The notes under the pieces are model-generated. The model did not search any database, was not told the DNA's origin, and was given only the letters and a program-made list of their open reading frames with translations. Source: Vibrio galatheae (GTDB taxonomy: Bacteria; Pseudomonadota; Gammaproteobacteria; Enterobacterales; Vibrionaceae). From it: a DNA stretch of 64,000 nt. The DNA lies in NCBI RefSeq assembly GCF_000967545.1, contig NZ_JXXV01000015.1:1-64000 (forward strand). Direction: 5' to 3'. This document shows, one piece after another, positions 56,904-64,000 of the stretch (position 1 is the stretch's first letter; every line of letters begins with the position of its first letter). The translations under genes were made by a program, and so were the position numbers.

Positions 56904-57224
56904 GTGGCTGAATTTAAATATAAAAACCTAACCCAAGCCGAGCAGGACAAATTGGATGCAGCGGTATTTCGCCGTTTGTTGACACATCTTGATGACAACA
57001 AAGATGTACAAAATATTGATTTAATGATCTTGGCGGGCTTTTGCCGCAACTGCTTTAGTAAATGGTACAACGCAGAAGCACAAGCACAGGGCTTGGAGTT
57101 AGATATTGATGATGCTCGTGAGCGTGTATACGGTATGACCTACGATGAGTGGAAGCAAAACCACCAACCGAAAGCAACGCCGGAACAATTGGCCGCTTTT
57201 GAAGCTCGCCAAAATAAAAAATAG
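56904..57224 (+). CDS. DUF1244 family protein
   Basis: A 106-residue conserved protein of the DUF1244 family, unknown function. It starts with GTG 56904 (MAEFKYKNLTQAEQ), which has AAGG upstream; the same frame extends to 56766 but passes through the previous terminator, so the short form is right. GFCRNCFSKWY with two Cys and YGMTYDEWKQNHQ are the conserved stretches of the family, compatible with metal binding. Confidence 0.85.
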   Translation: MAEFKYKNLTQAEQDKLDAAVFRRLLTHLDDNKDVQNIDLMILAGFCRNCFSKWYNAEAQAQGLELDIDDARERVYGMTYDEWKQNHQPKATPEQLAAFEARQNKK

Positions 57225-57239
57225 CTCCTCTTTATGCAT

Positions 57240-57272
57240 TAAGCCGCCACTGCGGGCGTGGCGGCTTAGTTT
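57240..57272. terminator. Bidirectional terminator
   Basis: TAAGCCGCCAC (57240-57250) / GTGGCGGCTTA (57258-57268), an 11-bp perfect stem between the DUF1244 gene and the convergent cysteine enzyme gene, with GTTTTA on the plus side. Confidence 0.85.
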
Positions 57273-57289
57273 TATTTATTGGTCTTAAA

Positions 57290-58357
57290 CTAATTGATTT
57301 GACCTGTCGCTTCGAATTCTTCAAGTTTGGCGGCGAATGGCTGTAAGTCACCGATGTTTTCGCTCACCCACTGCGCATTGTAATAGGTGTCTAAGTAGCG
57401 ATCGCCACTGTCACAGAGTAAGGTGACTATTGAACCTTTTTCGCCGCGCGCTTTCATTTCACTGGCCAATTGCAGTACACCATAAAGATTGGTGCCAGTA
57501 GAGGCTCCGACTTTACGGCCAAGAATTTTTTCTAGCCAATGAGCGGTCGCGACGGATGCCGCATCTGGTATTGTGCGCATCTCATCGACGACGCCAGGAA
57601 TAAAACTAGGTTCAACACGTGGGCGTCCAATACCTTCAATTTTGCTTCCGCTATCGATTGTGAGTTGCTTGTTTCCCGTTTTAAAGTATTCATGGAACAC
57701 TGAGTTTTCTGGGTCAACAACACATAGCTTGGTATCGTGCTTTTGGTAACGAATAAAACGACCTATTGTGGCAGAAGTCCCGCCTGTTCCAGGGCTCATG
57801 ACTACCCAAGCTGGAATCGGGTGATCTTCCCTCTCCATCTGACTGAAAATAGAGTTAGCAATGTTATTGTTGCCACGCCAGTCTGTAGCACGTTCCGCGT
57901 AGGTAAATTGATCCATGTAGTGGCCATTAAGCTCATGGGCTAAGCGCATTGATTCAGCGTAGATCTGATCGGAACGCTCCACTAAATGAGCCTGACCACC
58001 ATAAAATTCAATCTGCTCAATTTTCTTACGAGCGGTGCACTTTGGCATCACTGCAATGAAGGGTAACCCCAGCAGGCGTGCAAAGTAGGCTTCAGAGACT
58101 GCCGTGCTACCTGATGAGGACTCTATGATGGTGGTTTCCGGGCCAACCCAGCCATTACATATGGCGTAAAGGAAAAGTGAGCGTGCTAGACGATGTTTTA
58201 GAGAACCTGTCGGGTGCGTACTTTCATCTTTTAGATAAATATCAATGCCAGTGACACTTGGAAGGTCGAGCTTGATTAAGTGGGTATCGGCACTGCGTTG
58301 ATAATCGGCTTCTATCTTACGTACAGCGCTGTTAATCCATTGATGATCAGTACACAT
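57290..58357 (-). CDS. PLP-dependent cysteine desulfhydrase-like enzyme
   Basis: Member of the cysteine synthase/cystathionine beta-synthase PLP family. The 355-residue product has the PLP lysine K54 in [29 protein letters not shown] and the phosphate loop [13 protein letters not shown]. It lacks the typical CysK start TGNTPL. The divergent Lrp-type regulator of the DecR/CcdR kind points to cysteine degradation to pyruvate, ammonia and sulfide as a detoxification system, as described for such pairs. Activity is inferred. Confidence 0.82.
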   Translation of the reverse strand: MCTDHQWINSAVRKIEADYQRSADTHLIKLDLPSVTGIDIYLKDESTHPTGSLKHRLARSLFLYAICNGWVGPETTIIESSSGSTAVSEAYFARLLGLPFIAVMPKCTARKKIEQIEFYGGQAHLVERSDQIYAESMRLAHELNGHYMDQFTYAERATDWRGNNNIANSIFSQMEREDHPIPAWVVMSPGTGGTSATIGRFIRYQKHDTKLCVVDPENSVFHEYFKTGNKQLTIDSGSKIEGIGRPRVEPSFIPGVVDEMRTIPDAASVATAHWLEKILGRKVGASTGTNLYGVLQLASEMKARGEKGSIVTLLCDSGDRYLDTYYNAQWVSENIGDLQPFAAKLEEFEATGQIN

Positions 58358-58385
58358 TGAGGTTTTCTCCTTAGAATCGTTATAA

Positions 58386-58447
58386 GGTTAATTTAACTAT
58401 TGATAGGGAGAAAAGCTTTGCTATTTTTATTGCAGTTTGGTTAATTT
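58386..58447. promoter_or_regulatory. Phased direct repeats in the divergent control region
   Basis: GGTTAATTT occurs at 58386-58394 and again at 58439-58447, 53 bp apart, close to five turns of the helix on the same face. The first copy is part of GTTAA-T-TTAAC. The region separates the cysteine enzyme gene from its Lrp-type regulator. Candidate regulator sites; inference. Confidence 0.5.
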
Positions 58448-58477
58448 GTAGAAAGTTTTTCTCTAAAAGGTCATGTT

Positions 58478-58951
58478 GTGGATATGGAGTTTGATAAGAT
58501 AGATCGAAAATTGCTCAATTTACTGCAAGGTGATGCAACTTTGTCACTCTCGGAGTTGGCAGAAGCAGTCAACCTAACTACGACACCGTGTTGGAAGCGA
58601 TTGAAGAAACTTGAAGACGCTGGCGTGATTCAAAAGCGCGTGGCATTGCTTAGTCCAGAAAAGTTAGATCTCTCTTTTACCGCGTTTGTAATGATTAAAA
58701 CCAGTGATCACTCCCATGAATGGTATAGCCAATTTGTCTCAACCGCGAGTGAGTTTCCTGAGGTTATGGAGTTTTACCGGATGGCAGGGGAGTATGATTA
58801 CATGATGAAAGTGTTGGTTAAAGACATGCCATGTTTTGACCGATTCTATAAAAAGCTGGTTAACTCTGTAGCTGGGATTTCGAACGTGACCTCAACTTTT
58901 GCCATGGAGCCGCTTAAGTACACCACGGCTCTTCCTATATGCACAAGCTAG
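58478..58951 (+). CDS. Lrp/AsnC-family cysteine regulator (DecR/CcdR-like)
   Basis: The 157-residue product has an N-terminal helix-turn-helix ([25 protein letters not shown] region, about residues 6-50) and a C-terminal RAM ligand domain. [18 protein letters not shown] is the variant seen in the cysteine-responsive DecR (YbaO)/CcdR branch. GTG 58478 has AAGG at proper spacing; ATG 58484 is possible. It is divergent from the PLP cysteine enzyme and probably activates it when cysteine is in excess. Confidence 0.86.
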   Translation: MDMEFDKIDRKLLNLLQGDATLSLSELAEAVNLTTTPCWKRLKKLEDAGVIQKRVALLSPEKLDLSFTAFVMIKTSDHSHEWYSQFVSTASEFPEVMEFYRMAGEYDYMMKVLVKDMPCFDRFYKKLVNSVAGISNVTSTFAMEPLKYTTALPICTS

Positions 58952-58960
58952 GAAGAGCCG
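58926..58960 (+). terminator. Hairpin overlapping the 3' end of the Lrp-type gene
   Basis: CGGCTCTTCCTA (58926-58937) pairs exactly with TAGGAAGAGCCG (58949-58960). The left arm lies within the last codons and the stop codon forms the start of the right arm. The T-run is weak. It separates the convergent tesB. Confidence 0.7.
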
Positions 58961-58970
58961 CATTACCGTT

Positions 58971-59831
58971 TTACTCGGTAAATCGCATCACGCCTTCTTG
59001 TACGGCTGAAGCGACCAAATCACCGTTGCGGTTATAAATTTCACCGCGAACTAGACCCCGAGTATTACTTGCGGTTGGGCTCTCGATGACGTATAGCAGC
59101 CACTCATCCATCTTGAATGGGCGATGGAACCAGATCGAGTGGTCGATTGTTGCTACTTGGAATTTGGGCGTCATTAATGAGACGCCATGAGGATGCAAAG
59201 CCGTGACTAAGAACCCCCAATCAGAAGCGTACCCTAACATGTATTGGTGGATGAGTTGATTGTCGGGCATCTCACCGTTGGCACGAATCCATAGATATTG
59301 TTTGGGCTCAACTTTGTCTGGTTTAAGGGGATTAACTACGGTTACAGGACGCATCTCAATTGGCTTTTCACCACAGAACGTTTTCTTTAGCTTCGCTGGT
59401 AATAAGTGAGCGATATTTTCGGCAAGTTCAGACTCCGAAGCGAAATTTTCCGGCTCTGGGATATTAGGCATAGTGTTTTGATGCTCAAAGCCAGGCGCTT
59501 CACCATGATATGAGGCGGTTAAATAGAATATCGGACGACCGTTCTGAATGGCTTTCACTCGACGCGTAGAAAAGCTGCGCCCATCACGCAGGTTTTCTAC
59601 GTCATAAATGATTGGCTTTTCTGGATCACCAGGGTAGAGGAAGTAACTGTGAAAAGAGTGTACGGTGCGATCTTCAGCTACGGTATAGCGCGCAGCAGAT
59701 AAGGCTTGGCCGATTACTTGACCTCCGTAGACCTGTGGTAGACCCAAATTTTCACTTTGACCGCGAAACAGGCCCTCTTCCAGTTTCTCCAATTGAAGTA
59801 AGTTCAGTAACTCACTGAGTGGTTTACTCAT
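58971..59831 (-). CDS. tesB: Acyl-CoA thioesterase II
   Basis: Hydrolyses medium- to long-chain acyl-CoAs. The 286-residue product is a double-hotdog thioesterase with [24 protein letters not shown] and [14 protein letters not shown] at the N-terminus, and the conserved C-terminal [10 protein letters not shown] and [16 protein letters not shown]. The tesB-ybaY-ybaZ neighbourhood is the same as in E. coli, with the same orientations. Confidence 0.95.
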   Translation of the reverse strand: MSKPLSELLNLLQLEKLEEGLFRGQSENLGLPQVYGGQVIGQALSAARYTVAEDRTVHSFHSYFLYPGDPEKPIIYDVENLRDGRSFSTRRVKAIQNGRPIFYLTASYHGEAPGFEHQNTMPNIPEPENFASESELAENIAHLLPAKLKKTFCGEKPIEMRPVTVVNPLKPDKVEPKQYLWIRANGEMPDNQLIHQYMLGYASDWGFLVTALHPHGVSLMTPKFQVATIDHSIWFHRPFKMDEWLLYVIESPTASNTRGLVRGEIYNRNGDLVASAVQEGVMRFTE

Positions 59832-60022
59832 TTTCTCTACCTTTAATCTCTTTAATTCTTGGCATTTTACTCAGTTTACGGGCAAATAAAACTTTTGTTT
59901 GGATCTCATGCCAGTGCAAATTCAATATGGTTAAAGTCTTGTCAATAATCATCGAATTGCAATGACAATTATAATTGAGCGTGCTTATAATTCGGTTAAA
60001 TATATCGGTTTAAGAGAGTCTT

Positions 60023-60448
60023 ATGAAGAAGGGTGTTGTTTTTTCCGCTTTAGCGCTAATAGGATTACTACTGGTTGGTTGTCAATCTGCACCGCCTACG
60101 CACACACAAAATCAAGTGGAAACGATCTCAGGTACATTAGTTTATAGAGAGCGTATCGCTTTACCACCAGACGCAATGGTGACTGTGGTTCTACAAGACG
60201 TGTCTTTGGCTGATGCACCAGCAAAAGTGATTGCCAAACATAAATTTGAAACTAACGGTGCTCAAGTTCCTTTGGCATTTGATCTCGCTTACCGAACAGA
60301 CAAAATAAATCCGCGTCATCGTTATAGTGTGAGTGCGAGAATTGAAATTGGGGGGCAACTGCATTTTATTACGGATACGTCTTACCCAGTCATCACTGAC
60401 TCAGAAAGTACCGACAAAATTAATTTACGCCTCGTCGGGGTAAATTAA
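60023..60448 (+). CDS. ybaY: YbaY-family lipoprotein
   Basis: A 141-residue predicted lipoprotein: signal peptide with lipobox LLVGC and lipidated C20. The rest is a YbaY/type III secretion-associated-like beta domain (VSGTLVYRERIALPPDAMVTVVLQDVSLADAPAKVI region). Function unknown. Residue +2 after the Cys is Gln, so outer-membrane sorting is expected. It is divergent from tesB. Confidence 0.88.
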   Translation: MKKGVVFSALALIGLLLVGCQSAPPTHTQNQVETISGTLVYRERIALPPDAMVTVVLQDVSLADAPAKVIAKHKFETNGAQVPLAFDLAYRTDKINPRHRYSVSARIEIGGQLHFITDTSYPVITDSESTDKINLRLVGVN

Positions 60449-60469
60449 TCAATGTTATTCATGGCAGCT

Positions 60470-60772
60470 TCAGGGCTGCCATCGATAGATCCTTAATTTG
60501 ATTTTTCCATCATTGGTTACTTCTACCCCTTCGTTAATTAAGGCTTGTCGTTGACGAACCAAACCCTCTCCTTTAAGCGAAATTCGGCCCTGACTATTGA
60601 TAACGCGAAACCAAGGTAACTTGCTGTCATTAGGTAAATTCCCTAACGCTTTACCCACATGACGGGCATAGCCGGGATAACCTGCTAATTTTGCGATCTC
60701 TCCGTAAGTACTGACTTTTCCAGAAGGAATTTGGTGAATTACAGCAAAGATTTGCATTAAAAACTGGTCCAT
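60470..60772 (-). CDS. atl: Alkyltransferase-like protein Atl
   Basis: Binds O6-alkylguanine lesions without repairing them and flags them for nucleotide excision repair. The 100-residue protein is the MGMT DNA-binding domain with the helix-turn-helix and arginine finger (GYARHVGKALG, R37). The repair motif PCHR is changed to PWFRV: Trp54 replaces the reactive Cys and Phe55 the usual His. Corresponds to E. coli YbaZ, next to ybaY and tesB. Confidence 0.92.
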   Translation of the reverse strand: MDQFLMQIFAVIHQIPSGKVSTYGEIAKLAGYPGYARHVGKALGNLPNDSKLPWFRVINSQGRISLKGEGLVRQRQALINEGVEVTNDGKIKLRIYRWQP

Positions 60773-60821
60773 AATGTGTGTGTCCTAGTACAAATTTCCA
60801 AGGAATGGATAAGGAGAGGGC

Positions 60822-61562
60822 ATGGTATTTTCTACATTTCAATTCTTAGTGACAACCTTGCTTGCCGTGGTTTGTGCGCGAGCTATCAGCCTGAGTGAAG
60901 GCGATATTCCCGTCTTAGCCCTAGTTATTCCCGCGCTGTGGTTTTTTCCGCAAGGAGGCATTGTCGGTCTTGTCTTAATGGCTGCCATGACCAGTTATGG
61001 CTTAACCTTGCCGTATCAGCCTATCACACTTTCCGTCAGCTTATGGGTATTGTTCCCACTCTTGATGGTTGCTTTCTCTAAACGCAGTAGTCTTGGGGTT
61101 GTTCTAACCAGCTTTTTAATCCTCTCCACGTTAATGGTTGGAATCATGGTGACTCAGGCCGGAGGTAAATTAGCGGGCCAACCCGTAGTGACGCTTGTGC
61201 AAACCATTGCGGTCATTGTTATTTGGTGGGCAGCCTCCCATTGGAAACCTTCCAATAAACATAGTTGGTGGGCACTTGGCCTAATTTTACCCTTGTGGAT
61301 GGCAGATTTTTCATCTGCAGCTCTGGTCGCTTTATGTATCACGGGGATCATGGCCTCGATGGAAAGTTTGTCTAAGTTGAATACGTTCCGCTGGAGTAAG
61401 TTACTGTGTTGGACCTTGCCTACCGTTGGCTTTGCTGCTCTTGTGGTGACACCAAGTATCGAGGTGCCTAATCCGGTGTTTGTTGTATGGATATGTTTGC
61501 TAGGCACGGCATGGATGACCGACTATATCCTACGCAGTGTCGAAGAGAATCAAGATATATAA
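60822..61562 (+). CDS. Inner-membrane protein of unknown function
   Basis: The 246-residue protein is almost entirely hydrophobic, with about seven or eight membrane segments and short loops. I recognise no family signature. It starts with ATG 60822 after AAGGAGAGGG, a strong ribosome site, so translation is well supported. It is divergent from atl with 49 bp between starts. The next gene begins 145 bp later, with nothing notable in the gap. Confidence 0.78.
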   Translation: MVFSTFQFLVTTLLAVVCARAISLSEGDIPVLALVIPALWFFPQGGIVGLVLMAAMTSYGLTLPYQPITLSVSLWVLFPLLMVAFSKRSSLGVVLTSFLILSTLMVGIMVTQAGGKLAGQPVVTLVQTIAVIVIWWAASHWKPSNKHSWWALGLILPLWMADFSSAALVALCITGIMASMESLSKLNTFRWSKLLCWTLPTVGFAALVVTPSIEVPNPVFVVWICLLGTAWMTDYILRSVEENQDI

Positions 61563-61707
61563 GCGCCTTATCACACAGGTTGTTTAGCAAGCTTGGCATA
61601 TGTAACTGGTTGTGTCAGAATCGCGCGATATTTGCTTATTTAGGTCAACGGATGGCATTGCAAGCAAATAACGGCTTCGATGACGATTAAAAGGATTTAC
61701 CAGCGGC

Positions 61708-63717
61708 ATGGCGCATTTTTGGCGAACGTCTTTACTGATTATTTGTTTCATTTGTGCACCTAGTGCCATGAGTCGAGACGTTTATAAAGTTGGCATCGAG
61801 GCTGACGACTTTGTTTCTCAAATCCTCTTCGACGAAGTGTCACAGCGATTTGACCTCGACATTGAATATGTTTATTACCCAAGCTTTGGTGACATACTCA
61901 AAGCGGTCGAATTGGGCGAAATGGATTTTGCTGCCAATGTTACTTATACGCCTGAACGTGAGCGCTTCTTCGACTTCTCCAGCCCAACAAATATTGAATA
62001 CACCTACTTATATAGCCAAAGTAATGCCACTCTAGAGTCAGCCCAAACTATAGGGATTCCGCACGGAACAATATATGGAGACCTTATCGCCAAAAACTAT
62101 CCGCATATTACCCAAATTGAATATAGTGGCCATGCTCAAGCGCGTAAATTGCTCGAAAGCCAGTCGGTTGACGGCGTCGTGGATGCGATCAACCAACTAA
62201 AGCCGATGCTACTCGCCGGGTTTGATGCTCAGCTACTCAACAACCAGATCTCCATTAAGCCCGTTTCTATTATCGCGCCTAAAAGTACTCATCAAGACTT
62301 ATTGCAAAATATTGAGTCATACATTCATAGTGCAGAAATTCAAAAACGACTACGCGAATCGGTAAAGCAGTATCAATTCGATCTGCGACAACAAGCGTTA
62401 CGTCAGTCAGTAATAGATAGCGGTATTAACATCAATCGTGACTATCGTGTCAAATTACATAATGTTGGCCAGTATGCAGAGTATCGCGATAACGGCGAAA
62501 TACATGGCATTAGTGCTGATGTTGTCCTGCAGGCATGTGACATCTTGCTACTAAAATGCCAGGTAACTAGTGATGCAAACGAAACTTGGGAAAACATGTA
62601 CCAAGACTTGGTAGAAAAACGAATTGATATCTTGGCACCTATTGTCATATCGGAGCAACGTAAGGCTCTGATTGAGTTCAGCAAACCGTACTATTTTCCC
62701 CAAGCTATCATGATAAAACGTGAAGGCTATAAAGACGGTGTTTATAGCAATGTTTCAGAGTTAATTGTCGAAGAAATCGGAGTGATGAAAGAAGATTTCT
62801 TTGAGAGTTTGCTTGCGCAGTTGTTACCAAATAAAGCGTTAAAATCGTACCAAAGTACTGACGAACTATATCAGGCTCTGCTTGATGGTGACATCAGTTA
62901 CATGGCCATAAGCCGAGCTAATTTTAATAAGATGATGCGTGACTCAAGTGATGTTATTCCGTTGGAAGAAGACACGTCGATTGGTCAATTCTACCAGTCT
63001 AATATCGCGATTGGGTTTGCTAAAAATAAGCTAGGAGCAACATTAGCCCCTCTGTTTAACAGAGCGATCAAAATAATCGATACCAATACCATCATTGCGC
63101 AATACGACTACCAGCCAAATTGGAAGGAAACCTTACAGGCAGAGAAGGTGTTCTCTCGCTATAGCCTAATACTGTTTTTGCTGGTACTGTGCGGCCTGAT
63201 TTTGGTAGCAATGTATCTGCACAGCCAATCCAACACCGATCCTTTAACTCGAATGAAAAATCGTCGAGCGATGCATCAGAAATACCGCAGTGGTGTCAAC
63301 GCAGATGCGACTGTGGTCTACTTAGACATTAACCGCTTTAAACGCATCAATGACAGTTACGGCCATGAAATCGGCGATCAGGTTCTTAAATGCGTGGCAA
63401 GTCATATTGAACGTGTGTGGAGTGGAAGAGGATATCGCATTGGTGGCGATGAGTTCATATTGATCAGTAAGATTGAACGCTCTCGATTGGCAGAGATATG
63501 TACCGAACTCAGAACTATACCGTTTGTTTCAAATGACCATCAACTCACGTTTGATATTTCAATTGCCATTGGTCTTTCATTGCCAAGGCGCTCCTTCATG
63601 ACCTTACAAGAGGTTCTAAACGAAGCAGATGAAGCCATGTATCAGCATAAACATCGCTCAAAGCACTCCGCAAATGAAGAGATTCATGCTGACAAAAACA
63701 TCCTTTACTTCAATTAA
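61708..63717 (+). CDS. Diguanylate cyclase with tandem periplasmic solute-binding sensor domains
   Basis: The 669-residue protein has a signal-like N-terminus (about 1-22) and two consecutive SBP_bac_3-type domains in the periplasm (about 25-225 and 245-470; EMDFAANVTYTPERERFFDFS is typical). A membrane helix follows (about 485-504), then a GGDEF domain with RIGGDEF at 579-583 and the upstream VYLDINRFKRIND motif. It should make c-di-GMP in response to a small molecule, perhaps an amino acid. The inhibitory RxxD site is absent (VWSG at that place). ATG 61708 precedes a plausible signal sequence. Confidence 0.88.
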   Translation: MAHFWRTSLLIICFICAPSAMSRDVYKVGIEADDFVSQILFDEVSQRFDLDIEYVYYPSFGDILKAVELGEMDFAANVTYTPERERFFDFSSPTNIEYTYLYSQSNATLESAQTIGIPHGTIYGDLIAKNYPHITQIEYSGHAQARKLLESQSVDGVVDAINQLKPMLLAGFDAQLLNNQISIKPVSIIAPKSTHQDLLQNIESYIHSAEIQKRLRESVKQYQFDLRQQALRQSVIDSGININRDYRVKLHNVGQYAEYRDNGEIHGISADVVLQACDILLLKCQVTSDANETWENMYQDLVEKRIDILAPIVISEQRKALIEFSKPYYFPQAIMIKREGYKDGVYSNVSELIVEEIGVMKEDFFESLLAQLLPNKALKSYQSTDELYQALLDGDISYMAISRANFNKMMRDSSDVIPLEEDTSIGQFYQSNIAIGFAKNKLGATLAPLFNRAIKIIDTNTIIAQYDYQPNWKETLQAEKVFSRYSLILFLLVLCGLILVAMYLHSQSNTDPLTRMKNRRAMHQKYRSGVNADATVVYLDINRFKRINDSYGHEIGDQVLKCVASHIERVWSGRGYRIGGDEFILISKIERSRLAEICTELRTIPFVSNDHQLTFDISIAIGLSLPRRSFMTLQEVLNEADEAMYQHKHRSKHSANEEIHADKNILYFN

Positions 63718-63771
63718 TGGTTACACACTAAGCAGTTGACAGAAAAAGCGAAGATTTCTGGTGTATATGGC

Positions 63772-63800
63772 TTGAAATACCCCAGTGGATGCTTGATAAT
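63772..63800 (+). promoter_or_regulatory. ffs promoter
   Basis: -35 TTGAAA (63772-63777), 17-base spacer, -10 GATAAT (63795-63800), each five of six to consensus, followed by a C-rich stretch. It would start a precursor about 30 bases ahead of the mature RNA. Confidence 0.7.
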
Positions 63801-63809
63801 CCCCTCACT

Positions 63810-63826
63810 CCTTAGCGCTGCTAAGG
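63810..63826 (+). other. Hairpin in the 4.5S RNA precursor leader
   Basis: CCTTAGC (63810-63816) / GCTAAGG (63820-63826) with a three-base loop lies between promoter and mature RNA. It may guide 5' processing of the precursor. Confidence 0.55.
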
Positions 63827-63839
63827 AAACAGAATCTAT

Positions 63840-63947
63840 GGAGGCCCTGGTCCTCCCGCAACAATAGCTCGTGAACTCGGTCAGGTCCGGAAGGAAGCAG
63901 CCGCAGCGTGTGACTTGTGTGCCGGGATGTGGCTGGGGCTTCCACCC
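63840..63947 (+). ncRNA. ffs: Signal recognition particle 4.5S RNA
   Basis: RNA partner of Ffh for co-translational membrane targeting. It has the universally conserved core GGTCAGGTCCGGAAGGAAGC (within 63879-63899) with the GGAA tetraloop, and the matching GTGTGCCGGGATGT side (63917-63930). The ends GGAGGCCC and GGGGCTTCC pair in the terminal stem. At about 108 nt it has the usual gammaproteobacterial size. The exact ends are set by comparison with the E. coli 4.5S RNA. Confidence 0.96.
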
Positions 63948-63952
63948 ATTTA

Positions 63953-63993
63953 AAAGCCTGCAATCTAGTACACAATAGATTGCAGGCTTTTTT
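63953..63993 (+). terminator. ffs terminator
   Basis: AAAGCCTGCAATCTA (63953-63967) pairs exactly with TAGATTGCAGGCTTT (63976-63990), followed by TTT. Very strong intrinsic terminator after the 4.5S RNA. Confidence 0.93.
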
Positions 63994-64000
63994 ACATTTC

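Noticed and set aside
1..64000. Mobile elements, prophage, CRISPR arrays, tRNA or 16S/23S/5S rRNA genes
   Set aside because: No transposase or integrase gene, regularly spaced repeats or tRNA/rRNA signatures were seen; gene order is typical of a conserved chromosome.

Overview
The window is a stretch of ordinary chromosomal DNA from a Vibrio, almost certainly the larger chromosome. The evidence is protein identity along the whole length, the rne-rluC / yceD-rpmF-plsX-fabHDG-acpP-fabF-pabC-mltG-tmk-holB-ycfH block, a six-gene men cluster, an adenine riboswitch of the type known from Vibrio vulnificus add, a rhombosortase gene and a CheV gene. I see no prophage, insertion sequence, CRISPR array, tRNA or 16S/23S/5S rRNA gene; the only stable RNA gene is the SRP 4.5S RNA at the right end. 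The species cannot be fixed from this alone.

Layout. 1-16100: RNase E on the minus strand with a long structured leader, RluC, YceF, then the fatty-acid and phospholipid synthesis cluster running into folate (pabC), murein (mltG), dTMP kinase, the clamp-loader delta-prime subunit and a TatD-type nuclease. 16100-24750: glucose metabolism and its control (ptsG, pykA, the repressor gene mlc), two small outer-membrane barrel proteins, a 30-residue YnhF-like membrane peptide, a patatin and CheV. 24770-30000: the SOS mutagenesis cassette imuA-imuB-dnaE2 under a consensus LexA box. 30070-34800: YciK, SohB, RhlE, rhombosortase and a DTW-domain tRNA modifier. 34820-43200: a riboswitch-controlled adenine deaminase, a tandem HD-GYP protein, a dGTPase, an EmrAB-like efflux pair with a LysR regulator, and YfbR. 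43270-51940: AlaA and menF-D-H-B-C-E for menaquinone. 52000-57300: a small membrane protein, a YeiH-like exporter, a fused MFS/acyltransferase with a TetR regulator, a Tim44-domain protein and a DUF1244 protein. 57290-64000: a cysteine-degrading PLP enzyme with a divergent Lrp-type regulator, TesB, YbaY, an alkyltransferase-like protein, a membrane protein, a periplasmic-sensor GGDEF protein and ffs.

Most interesting signals. The add leader carries a strong promoter, a PurR-like box, a complete adenine-type aptamer and an expression platform with mutually exclusive hairpins, and the enzyme it controls looks like an adenine rather than adenosine deaminase. Two tiny membrane-protein genes (19330-19422 and 52031-52201) are easily missed. 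Several exact palindromes lie in promoter regions: a CRP-type site between pykA and mlc, an operator-like palindrome before the TetR gene whose half-site recurs in a 17-bp perfect inverted repeat at the other end of that operon, and tandem 13-mers plus a palindrome upstream of ptsG. I did not find a clearly undescribed multi-gene system; the candidates offered are regulatory or small-protein signals.
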